Program-made: the position numbers and the translations under genes
Assembly: GCA_964500645.1 (NCBI GenBank)
Contig: CAZCOH010000034.1
Location: forward strand, 1-15,271
DNA length: 15,271 bases
DNA from: CAYFIW01 sp964500645
Lineage (GTDB): Bacteria > Chloroflexota > Dehalococcoidia > Lucifugimonadales > UBA826
Reading direction: 5' to 3'
Notes under the pieces: generated by a model
The model's input: the letters and a program-made list of their open reading frames with translations, nothing else
Databases searched by the model: none
What the model was told of the DNA's origin: nothing
Shown: piece after piece, positions 6,578 to 13,393 of the stretch
Layout of the letters: each line of letters starts with the position of its first letter
Numbering within the stretch: position 1 is the stretch's first letter

Positions 6578-8059
6578 TTGATTCATTGGGTGCAAATCCT
6601 GATCGTTTCTTCCGGGGTTTTTCTAAGCGCCCTCGATGTTAGTGTCAACGTTGCGCTTCCGAAAATTTCCAGTTATTTCAACTCCCCACCAAACGTTGTA
6701 TATCTAATGATAATCTTTTATCTTTCTACGACCGTTGCTCTACAACTGCCCTTAGGGAAAGCGGGAGACATAATAGGACTTCGTAAAGTATTTGTATTTG
6801 GTCTCCTAGCCTACACATTGTCTATGATAGCCATAGGTCTAGCACCAAGTATTGGCACTGTAATTATTTTCAGAATCTTTCAGGCTTTTGGGAACGCCTC
6901 CTTGTTAGCTATTGCTCCCGCACTAGTCACGTCCATGGTTACTCCGGAAATAAGGGGACGTTCCTTGGGAATAATGACTAGTATAGGGAGTGTTGGCATG
7001 ATAACCGGAACTCTTTTTGCTGGCCTTACTTTGGAGTATTTTTCTTGGGAATGGATATTTTTAGGTCGAGTTCCTCTTTGTCTAATTGCACTGATTGGCT
7101 CTTTAACTCTTTTGAAAGGTATTGGTGTCCAGCAGAAATCAAACTTGTTAAAGGAAAATACCTATGATTGGTTAGGTGCTTTTCTGTTGTTTTTGGGTTT
7201 GATTTCTTTGGTAACTATTTTCCAACGTGGTAGCTCACAAGGATATCTGCGAGCGGAAATTATATTCCTTCTGGTTATATTTTTAGCGGCAGTGAAATTG
7301 TTCATATTCCGACAAAAAACGACAGATAATCCATTAATAGATCTTGCGCTGACAAAAAATACCGTCCTGGTATCTGGGTTTTTATCAAACCTATTTTTCT
7401 TTATGGGTTCTTTTATCAATTTTTTTATCCTTCCTTATTATGTGGGAACAATCTTGGAAAGCCCTGACTTAGTCTTAGCTATGTTCCTGTTTATAAATGC
7501 GTTGGCTATTTTTATATTTGCCCCAATTGGAGGGTATATATCAGATAAAATTGGTTCACCAATAGTAAGTTTGATTGGTCTTTCAATAGTCTCTTGTACT
7601 CTTTTAACTTATTTATCCTTAGATGGAGATTCGAATACCTTTGAGATTGCTATAAGAATTGGATTTGTTGGTCTTGGTACAGGGCTTTTTCAAAGTTCAA
7701 ATTTGAACTTGGTAATGGGAACGATTAAGGTAAGGGAATTCGGAAGTGGAGGCGCTATATCCTCAATTTCAAGAGGGTTAGGATGCGTAGCTTCTGTAAC
7801 TTTGTTAGGTGGAGCTTTTACTTCTTTATACGAATCAACTGTTTCAGATGTGGATATTTTAGACGCATTATCCTCGCCAAACTCTGTAGACGCTTTTATA
7901 TTCTCTTATCATGTTTCATACGCAATCGGGGCTGCAATAGTAGGTCTTTCCATAGTTTTTACAATGATTGCCTGGAGGTCAATGAAGAAGAGTGAATCGA
8001 GAATCGACTATAAACATATTGATTGTAATAATCTAAAAACTAATAGGAAGGAATCATGA
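6578..8059 (+). CDS. MFS transporter, DHA2 (14-helix) type
   Basis: This 493-residue carrier has about 14 hydrophobic segments. Helix 1 contains FLSALDVSVNVALP with Asp20, the usual proton-coupling position. Motif A is GKAGDIIGLRK (60-70), motif C is SVGMITGTLFAG (138-149) followed by FSWEWIF, and the second half has GGYISDKIG. The start is taken as TTG 6578, immediately before helix 1. The frame is open back to a TAG at 6527-6529 with no ATG, GTG or TTG in between, and no ribosome site is clear, so the true start could be a rarer codon slightly upstream (ATT 6536 or ATA 6548). The last four bases form an ATGA overlap with the FAD oxidoreductase gene, which means translational coupling. It is the first gene of a probable three-gene operon and likely moves the substrate or product of those enzymes. 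Confidence 0.88.
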   Translation: MIHWVQILIVSSGVFLSALDVSVNVALPKISSYFNSPPNVVYLMIIFYLSTTVALQLPLGKAGDIIGLRKVFVFGLLAYTLSMIAIGLAPSIGTVIIFRIFQAFGNASLLAIAPALVTSMVTPEIRGRSLGIMTSIGSVGMITGTLFAGLTLEYFSWEWIFLGRVPLCLIALIGSLTLLKGIGVQQKSNLLKENTYDWLGAFLLFLGLISLVTIFQRGSSQGYLRAEIIFLLVIFLAAVKLFIFRQKTTDNPLIDLALTKNTVLVSGFLSNLFFFMGSFINFFILPYYVGTILESPDLVLAMFLFINALAIFIFAPIGGYISDKIGSPIVSLIGLSIVSCTLLTYLSLDGDSNTFEIAIRIGFVGLGTGLFQSSNLNLVMGTIKVREFGSGGAISSISRGLGCVASVTLLGGAFTSLYESTVSDVDILDALSSPNSVDAFIFSYHVSYAIGAAIVGLSIVFTMIAWRSMKKSESRIDYKHIDCNNLKTNRKES

Positions 8060-9162
8060 AGAAAGTAGCTGTTATTGGTGCAGGTATTGTAGGTGGCTCA
8101 GTAGCATTCCACTTGTCTGAACAAGGCGCTGAAGTCACTATTTTTGATAAATCAGGTCCTGGTTCAGGGGCGACGGATCATTCCTTTGCATGGATTAACG
8201 CATTTGCAAAACGACCTCGTACATATTTTGATCTCAATCATCGTTCCGTCGATATGTGGGGACGTTTCGGAGAGAATATTGGGGTGGGTACAGGATTGAA
8301 ATGGGGAGGTAATGTTACTTATTGTTCAGACATTGCTTCCGGTGAAAAACTGAAACTTGAATGCGAGACGATGCAGACATGGGGTTATGCAATTCGCTCT
8401 ATAACAAAAGACGAACTTTCTTCTTTTGAACCTAATTTAGAGATAGGGGAATTTACGTATGGCGTATACATGCAAAATGAGGGACATGTTGTAGGACGTC
8501 TCGCTGCGAAAGCATGCGTGGATTCTGTCGTTCAAAATGGAACAGGGACATATCTTGAGCAAAAAGTTGATTCGATAACACAGGTAAAAGACAAGGTCAT
8601 TGTTGAATTTAATCAGAGTAAGATGGAATTTGACTATGTAGTAATTGCAGCTGGAATAGATTCGACAAACCTTTGGAGAAATTTAGGAGTGAATTTACCG
8701 CACAAAAGGAGTCCAGGAGTAGTTGTAAGGACAATTCCGGTTCCAAAAATCATGGATAAATTATCCACTATTTACCTCCCTCAAGCTGAAGAGGGAGGAA
8801 AGGAACTCCATGTCAGGCAAGACAATGATGGAATCGTAACCATTGGTTCCGGAAGTCAAGAGAACGAAACAGAAGACGATTCTCAATTCAATGCCGATGA
8901 GACTTTAAAAAATGCCTCAAAATTTTTTCCTGCCCTGAAAGATTTGGAAGCTATGACAGTTCCGGTAGGGTTCAGACCTATGCCCGTTGACGGAATGCCT
9001 GTAATAGGCTTTTCAGAGAAAGTGGATAGAGTTTACTCTTTGATTATGCATAGCGGCGTCACACTGGCTCCTCTTGTCGGATTGTGGGCCGCAACTGAGA
9101 TACTTTCTGGACTTGAAGTTGAGGTGTTGTCTCCATATCGACCGTCAAGATTTGCAAAATAA
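8056..9162 (+). CDS. FAD-dependent oxidoreductase, DAO family
   Basis: This 368-residue cytosolic flavoenzyme belongs to the D-amino-acid oxidase/glycine oxidase/sarcosine oxidase group. VAVIGAGIVGGS (4-15) is the N-terminal dinucleotide-binding motif with Gly8, Gly10 and Gly13. VVIAAGIDS (195-203) is the second FAD contact. GFRPMPVDGMPVIG (305-318) is the conserved C-terminal signature of the family, followed by MHSGVTLAP. Family members oxidise the C-N bond of amino acids or secondary amines; the exact substrate cannot be read from sequence. The start overlaps the MFS stop by ATGA, with AGGAAGG four bases upstream. The PPOX flavoprotein gene begins 52 bases after the stop on the same strand. 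The arrangement suggests uptake of an amine or amino acid by the carrier followed by its oxidation here. Confidence 0.88.
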   Translation: MKKVAVIGAGIVGGSVAFHLSEQGAEVTIFDKSGPGSGATDHSFAWINAFAKRPRTYFDLNHRSVDMWGRFGENIGVGTGLKWGGNVTYCSDIASGEKLKLECETMQTWGYAIRSITKDELSSFEPNLEIGEFTYGVYMQNEGHVVGRLAAKACVDSVVQNGTGTYLEQKVDSITQVKDKVIVEFNQSKMEFDYVVIAAGIDSTNLWRNLGVNLPHKRSPGVVVRTIPVPKIMDKLSTIYLPQAEEGGKELHVRQDNDGIVTIGSGSQENETEDDSQFNADETLKNASKFFPALKDLEAMTVPVGFRPMPVDGMPVIGFSEKVDRVYSLIMHSGVTLAPLVGLWAATEILSGLEVEVLSPYRPSRFAK

Positions 9163-9202
9163 TTGAGGGATTCATAAAAAAGAGCGTAGTATTGTCAAAT
9201 CA

Positions 9203-9208
9203 GAGGTG
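9203..9208 (+). promoter_or_regulatory. Ribosome binding site that decides the PPOX start
   Basis: GAGGTG lies six bases before the ATG at 9215. The GTG within this box (9206) is also in frame, but using it as a start would leave it with no ribosome site, so ATG 9215 is preferred. Confidence 0.6.
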
Positions 9209-9214
9209 CAATAT

Positions 9215-9781
9215 ATGGTTAAGAATGGAACTGAAAAACAAACTGAGAATTCTTTCACCCAAAAATTCGGGTTTCCGAAAGTTACAACCGTGGACAAAAT
9301 CGTTGATAAATTAAGGGATTCGCATATTCAATTTATAAAGGAATCTCCTTTTTTAGTCATGGCAACTTCTGATTCAGATGGCAAATGTGACGCTTCGCCC
9401 AAGGGCGGGATGCCAGGATTTGTTAAGGTGTTAGACGAGAAGACATTATTATTACCTGACATTGCGGGCAATAAACTCTTTCAATCCTATCAAAACATAC
9501 AGTCTAATACTTATATTGGCTTGATTTTCTTCATTCCGGGTTTAGACGAAACATTAAGGATAAATGGACGAGTCAGAATAGTTTCAGAAGAAGAACTTGA
9601 GAACCTAAATATGGAACTTAAAGTATTTAATCCAGATGAGAATTCGAAAATCCTCCAAGGTATGATAATTGAAATAGAGGAGTCTTACGGCCACTGCCCT
9701 AGAGCATTTTCATTCTCTTCTCTATGGGATGTGGATCAAATCCTAGAAAAGAAAGGAGAGGTTGCTCGCCTGAATAAATAA
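9215..9781 (+). CDS. PPOX-type FMN flavoprotein, MSMEG_1061-like
   Basis: This 188-residue cytosolic split-barrel flavoprotein belongs to the pyridoxamine-5'-phosphate-oxidase-like superfamily. SPFLVMATSDSDGKCDASPK (44-63) followed by GG, LLLPDIAGNKL (78-88) and GLIFFIPGLDETLRINGRV (102-120) are the pattern I associate with the MSMEG_1061 subgroup: a self-consistent 190-210 residue family of FMN (or F420) binding proteins with no settled reaction. The C-terminal part contains SYGHCPRAFSFSSLWD, also typical of the group. It is the last gene of the MFS-DAO-PPOX set and ends four bases before the stop of the convergent GH32-like gene. A supporting redox or detoxifying role next to the DAO enzyme is likely but unproven. 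Confidence 0.82.
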   Translation: MVKNGTEKQTENSFTQKFGFPKVTTVDKIVDKLRDSHIQFIKESPFLVMATSDSDGKCDASPKGGMPGFVKVLDEKTLLLPDIAGNKLFQSYQNIQSNTYIGLIFFIPGLDETLRINGRVRIVSEEELENLNMELKVFNPDENSKILQGMIIEIEESYGHCPRAFSFSSLWDVDQILEKKGEVARLNK

Positions 9782-9785
9782 AGGT

Positions 9786-11375
9786 CTACATATCATAGAT
9801 GTCCTCCATTTCCCATGCATCCATTGTTATGATTTTCGCATCCGAACCTTGGGCTCTTATTGATACTCCAGTACTATTTTTTCCTGACGGATAAACACGA
9901 GTTGCAAGACATTGTTTTCCATTAACAAATACCTCAATCACGCTTTTGTCTAAAAATATACGTAGTTCAAGGTTTTCGTCTGGATCTAGCAAAACTGGAG
10001 CAGATTCAGGAGGCCTAGACAAAGCTGTTTTATGTTTTGACGAGTATGAGGTATCAATCATGACTATGCTGTCTGATGCGTTTTTGAATTTTTCGGGTTC
10101 CCAGCCATCGTAGACATCCCAATGTCTGAATCCACGATTAGGGTAGAAAGATATACGTGTATATTCGTCGTTGGATGGGGATGATAAAACTTTTAATTCA
10201 ATCATAGGGGAGTCACAGGTGTCGATCTCCGTTTTTATCTCTAATACATTTCCATTTATTTTCTTTAGTATGACCTCTTGGTTTGCCTCAATTCGTAGCC
10301 CCGAATATGATGTTTTATTTTTTCTTAATGTTTGGGTCGCTACTGCTGGTTCAATTGTTAGTCGATCATTACCAGGGGGAACGTCACTTTGAAGTGATAT
10401 ACGCCTTGGAAGTGTCATTAATTGATTCCAACCTGGGGTTTCCATAGCAGCGTTCATATTAAAAATGGCTATAACACCCCCATCCCCATCAGGAGTAACT
10501 GAAGGGGCATGAACACCACCTGGGCCAAATGACCCGAAATTAAATTCATGATGAGAGGTTACTTCAAATTTCTGTGTCTTCTGATTATAGTCACCTAGCA
10601 GGGCCTGTCCCCCGCTCATGTGGCTGAAGAAAAACAAAATATGTCGATCTCCGATAGGCCAGAAATATGGACATGCACCATCATCTCCAATTTTTGTAAA
10701 ATGATCCCCTTCCACAAAGGGATGCATGTAATCCCATTTGGTTAGGTCAGAAGAACGAAAAAGAAAATTAGCCCTAGTTCTTTTGCCAGAATATAGATGA
10801 GGGAGAGTGCCTCCCGACAATGAATAATAATATTTCCCTTGTTTCCAAATGCATGGATCAAAAACCCTGACCTCACTAGGTATTTTATTTGAGTGAAGTT
10901 TTATGACAGGAGCATCAGTTAGTTTCGACCAATTTAATAATAATGGATCATTAGAAATAGCTATCATGTTTCCTGCTGAGGTTCCGTGATACATGGCAAT
11001 TACCCTGTTTTCTTCAACAAATGTTGATCCAGAAAAACATTTCTCCTCTGGGTTTGGGTAAATTGCATACGGTAAATCTTGCCAATGAACTAAGTCTTTG
11101 CTTACCGCGTGTCCCCAATGCTGTCTGGGATCTTCTGGAGGATATCCCTGATAAAAAAGATGCCAATTGTTTTGCCAATAACAAAGACCGTTTGGATCGT
11201 TTAATATTCCTTCAGGGTTAACATAGTGATAGCTCGGTCGATAAGGATCATCCATCATCGACAATCTAGATTGAGCCATACGCAAGATGATCGGGTTGTC
11301 TGATAATTCACGTTGTTGCTCTTGAAGGTTACCGGAAAAATTGTATTTCGGGACCTTAGAGGTATAATCGGGCAC
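9786..11375 (-). CDS. GH32-like glycosidase with altered catalytic motifs
   Basis: This 529-residue protein has the clan GH-J layout: a five-bladed propeller (about 45-340) and a C-terminal beta-sandwich (about 360-525) ending with the typical LRIFLDKSVIEVFVNG. The nucleophile motif is intact, ILNDPNGL with Asp60, followed by HLFYQGYP and HWGHAVSKDLVHW. The RDP motif reads VFDP (Asp173 kept, Arg replaced by Phe172). The ECP motif that carries the acid/base Glu reads GACP (Ala234). Typical members hydrolyse beta-fructosides such as sucrose, inulin and levan; with these changes that reaction is doubtful. Asp231 or Asp232 is nearby and might substitute. There is no signal peptide, so it is cytosolic. 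The start is GTG, with GGAGG eight bases upstream. It lies downstream of the aldolase gene on the same strand, 141 bases away with an inverted repeat between, and converges on the PPOX gene. Confidence 0.85.
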   Translation of the reverse strand: MPDYTSKVPKYNFSGNLQEQQRELSDNPIILRMAQSRLSMMDDPYRPSYHYVNPEGILNDPNGLCYWQNNWHLFYQGYPPEDPRQHWGHAVSKDLVHWQDLPYAIYPNPEEKCFSGSTFVEENRVIAMYHGTSAGNMIAISNDPLLLNWSKLTDAPVIKLHSNKIPSEVRVFDPCIWKQGKYYYSLSGGTLPHLYSGKRTRANFLFRSSDLTKWDYMHPFVEGDHFTKIGDDGACPYFWPIGDRHILFFFSHMSGGQALLGDYNQKTQKFEVTSHHEFNFGSFGPGGVHAPSVTPDGDGGVIAIFNMNAAMETPGWNQLMTLPRRISLQSDVPPGNDRLTIEPAVATQTLRKNKTSYSGLRIEANQEVILKKINGNVLEIKTEIDTCDSPMIELKVLSSPSNDEYTRISFYPNRGFRHWDVYDGWEPEKFKNASDSIVMIDTSYSSKHKTALSRPPESAPVLLDPDENLELRIFLDKSVIEVFVNGKQCLATRVYPSGKNSTGVSIRAQGSDAKIITMDAWEMEDIYDM

Positions 11376-11383
11376 TTGCTGAG

Positions 11384-11388
11384 CCTCC
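11384..11388 (-). promoter_or_regulatory. Ribosome binding site fixing a GTG start
   Basis: CCTCC on the plus strand is a perfect GGAGG on the minus strand, eight bases before the GTG at 11375-11373. It supports the GTG as the start of the GH32-like gene, since the next ATG in frame is 32 codons further in. Confidence 0.75.
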
Positions 11389-11406
11389 AGCTTTGGAAGT
11401 TTCTAA

Positions 11407-11471
11407 AGCCTATATCTGAAAGTCTCTTAACTCTAGTGGGCGGAAGATTTTCTTAACTTGAGATATAGGCT
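11407..11471 (-). repeat. 11-bp inverted repeat with internal direct repeat
   Basis: AGCCTATATCT (11407-11417) pairs perfectly with AGATATAGGCT (11461-11471) across 43 bases. Inside lie two copies of TCTTAACT (11425-11432 and 11451-11458) and a small AAGA/TCTT hairpin. It sits in the 141-base gap between the aldolase and the GH32-like gene, just upstream of the latter's ribosome site. No T-run follows on the minus strand, so it is not a standard terminator. It could be a leader RNA structure, an mRNA processing or stability element, or a pair of operator sites. Confidence 0.5.
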
Positions 11472-11516
11472 GCTTGGAATCCCGGGGTCAGATTTCAATT
11501 TAAGTTCTGGGTGGGT

Positions 11517-12281
11517 TTATTTAACTCCCTTCAAGAGACCCGCCTGATCCATTTCATTCCACTCATTTAAGAAAATATCGTTCCATTGATCGGTCATTGG
11601 ATGAGCCAACATCTCCTCATATACATTCCAGAATATAATAATTCCATCTGCTCCGTCCCTTAAAGCTGCATACGCTGTATCTACAGACCTTACCAACGCT
11701 GCCGAAATATAAGGTCGATTCTCCCATCCACTAAACATTTTTACACATTCACGGATCAATTTTGTAGGATCCCCACCTGCTTCTTTAACTGGTTCACAGA
11801 AAGGTAAAATATGAGTTGCTCCAGCCTGAGCAACGGCCGCTGCCTGAGGAAGGGAAAAGACGGTTGTGCAATAACTTTCTATTCCATGCCTTTCGAGATC
11901 TTTGAAAACATGAAGTGAGTTGGTCGTACAGGGAACCTTAATTATTATCTGATCAGACATATCATGAAAGAAATGAGCGGTTTCTATCAATTCCTCTGTA
12001 GAGGATCCATCTATCTCTATCACAACTGGTTTACTAGTAATGTCGAGATATCGTTGTGTTACATCTTTTATCTGGCCATATTTTTTCACCATTTGATTCA
12101 ATACGACAGTGTTAGTCACAATGCCTGCGGCGCCAAAATCCATCCAGTTAGCTAGATCTTGAGGATCCCCAGCAAGCCATATGTCCGGTCCTCTCCCTGT
12201 GGCTTTTCTTTCCTGAACAGTTTGTCCTAATGCACCAGAACCAAATTGGCCTTGCTGATCTATCTTTGTTTGTAGAGCCAT
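11517..12281 (-). CDS. Transaldolase/fructose-6-phosphate aldolase family protein, divergent active site
   Basis: This 254-residue protein has the small TIM-barrel fold of the TalB/FSA class I aldolases, with an N-terminal extension of about 30 residues over FSA. The Schiff-base lysine is Lys115 in IIIKVPCT, and Asn57 in GIVTNTVV matches the TTNPS motif. Aligned by eye, the Asp of FSA (YLDTS) is Ala37 here (WLAGD). The PYVNRI/PFVGRI segment reads PFCEPV, so the phosphate-binding Arg is Pro164, while the preceding aromatic is Phe161, as in transaldolases rather than Tyr as in FSA. The Ser of the second phosphate loop is Leu196 (AALVRS). The imine chemistry seems kept, but the substrate is probably not a normal sugar phosphate. 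The start ATG has GGGAGG five bases upstream and a candidate promoter further up. It is likely co-transcribed with the downstream GH32-like gene. Confidence 0.83.
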   Translation of the reverse strand: MALQTKIDQQGQFGSGALGQTVQERKATGRGPDIWLAGDPQDLANWMDFGAAGIVTNTVVLNQMVKKYGQIKDVTQRYLDITSKPVVIEIDGSSTEELIETAHFFHDMSDQIIIKVPCTTNSLHVFKDLERHGIESYCTTVFSLPQAAAVAQAGATHILPFCEPVKEAGGDPTKLIRECVKMFSGWENRPYISAALVRSVDTAYAALRDGADGIIIFWNVYEEMLAHPMTDQWNDIFLNEWNEMDQAGLLKGVK

Positions 12282-12286
12282 ATAAG

Positions 12287-12292
12287 CCTCCC
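12287..12292 (-). promoter_or_regulatory. Ribosome binding site of the aldolase gene
   Basis: CCTCCC on the plus strand is GGGAGG on the minus strand, five bases before the ATG at 12281. It is among the strongest ribosome sites in the window. Confidence 0.75.
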
Positions 12293-12327
12293 AAAAAGAA
12301 CTTTAAATTGCTAAATATAATATGGGA

Positions 12328-12356
12328 ATACTATATCTCTACGTTTAGCATATCAA
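12328..12356 (-). promoter_or_regulatory. Candidate promoter of the aldolase gene
   Basis: On the minus strand TTGATA (12356-12351) is followed after exactly 17 bases by TAGTAT (12333-12328), 4 of 6 to the -10 consensus. Transcription would begin near 12321, giving a leader of about 40 bases that contains the GGGAGG ribosome site. The region is AT-rich, so chance matches are possible. Confidence 0.4.
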
Positions 12357-12447
12357 TTTCACATTAGAGAAATATGCTTTGTATGTCTGCTACTCTACTG
12401 ACCTAATAAGGAATACATCAATCGTATCGAATTTATGTCTACTTTCT

Positions 12448-12452
12448 GGAGG
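12448..12452 (+). promoter_or_regulatory. Ribosome binding site that decides the LLM start
   Basis: GGAGG lies four bases before the ATG at 12457. The frame is open further upstream to an ATG at 12379, but that ATG has no ribosome site and its extension is unlike the family, so 12457 is the start. Confidence 0.75.
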
Positions 12453-12456
12453 AAAT

Positions 12457-13383
12457 ATGAACATCGGGTTATTTATCGGCGGGATTGGTTCTGCAGGAAC
12501 CATATCTGAACAAATTAATTCATTAGTCGCTGCTGAAGAGGAAGGGTTTGATAGCTTCTGGATGGCACATATCATGGACGTTGATGTCATGTCCATGATG
12601 TGCATAGCGGCAGAAAAGACATCTAGAATTGAAATTGCTACAGCTGTCACTCCTACCTATTTGAGGCATCCAATTGCAATGGCACAACAAGCCTTAACCC
12701 TACAGACTATTGCAAAGGGAAGATTCACTCTTGGTTTAGGGGTGAACCATAAGCCGGTAGTAGAAAGTAGATTCGGCCTTAAATTTGATAAACCAGTGAG
12801 ACATGTCCGGGAATATATAGAAATTGTCAAAGATCTTTTTCAAGAAGGCCAAGTGAATTACGAAGGCAAACTATTTAGTGCAAATACAGCATTTACTATG
12901 AAAGAGAGACACGAGACACAGATTCTATTAGCTGCTCTAGGTCCTCAAATGTTAGAGACAGCCGGAGAGATGGCAGATGGAACCATTACGTGGATGACGG
13001 GCCCGGAGACAATTAAATCTCACACTTTGCCCCAGTTATTGGATTCGGCCAAGAAATATGGGAAGCCTAAACCAAGGCTTGTTGCAGCCGTTCCAGTCGC
13101 TTTAACTTCTGATAAAGGGGAAGGATTCAAGGTAGCCTCTGATTATTTTCATCGCTACGGACAATTGCCAAGTTATAGAGCTATGTTAAATCGGGAAGGC
13201 GTCGAATCACCGGCGGAAATGGCGATTGTTGGGAATGAGGAGGAAATAGAAAAAAAATTCAGGGAATATTCTGAGGCAGGTACTTCGGACCTCGCAGTGC
13301 AAATATTTCCTGTGGGTCCAAACCAAAAAGAATCAATAAACCAAACACGTCAATTTTTAAGAAGTCTAATAGGTAAAATTTAG
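12457..13383 (+). CDS. LLM-class F420-type flavin-dependent oxidoreductase
   Basis: This 308-residue cytosolic TIM-barrel enzyme belongs to the luciferase-like monooxygenase superfamily. The start MNIGLFIGG, the FDSFWMAHI segment (31-39), IATAVTPTYLRHPIAMAQQA (60-79), GRFTLGLGVNHKP (88-100) and the late ADGTITWMTGP (173-183) are the pattern of the F420-dependent LLM group (TIGR03564-like), which moves hydride to or from F420 rather than using FMN and oxygen. The cofactor assignment is by family resemblance, and FMN remains possible. The length is normal for this compact group. It has a strong ribosome site and diverges from the aldolase gene, sharing a 175-base control region. It converges on the second MBL gene with ten bases between the stops. 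The substrate is unknown. Confidence 0.86.
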   Translation: MNIGLFIGGIGSAGTISEQINSLVAAEEEGFDSFWMAHIMDVDVMSMMCIAAEKTSRIEIATAVTPTYLRHPIAMAQQALTLQTIAKGRFTLGLGVNHKPVVESRFGLKFDKPVRHVREYIEIVKDLFQEGQVNYEGKLFSANTAFTMKERHETQILLAALGPQMLETAGEMADGTITWMTGPETIKSHTLPQLLDSAKKYGKPKPRLVAAVPVALTSDKGEGFKVASDYFHRYGQLPSYRAMLNREGVESPAEMAIVGNEEEIEKKFREYSEAGTSDLAVQIFPVGPNQKESINQTRQFLRSLIGKI

Positions 13384-13393
13384 AAAAATTTAT

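Noticed and set aside
12379..12456. N-terminal extension of the LLM oxidoreductase from an upstream ATG
   Set aside because: The ATG has no ribosome site, whereas the one at 12457 has GGAGG at the right distance and gives the normal family start.
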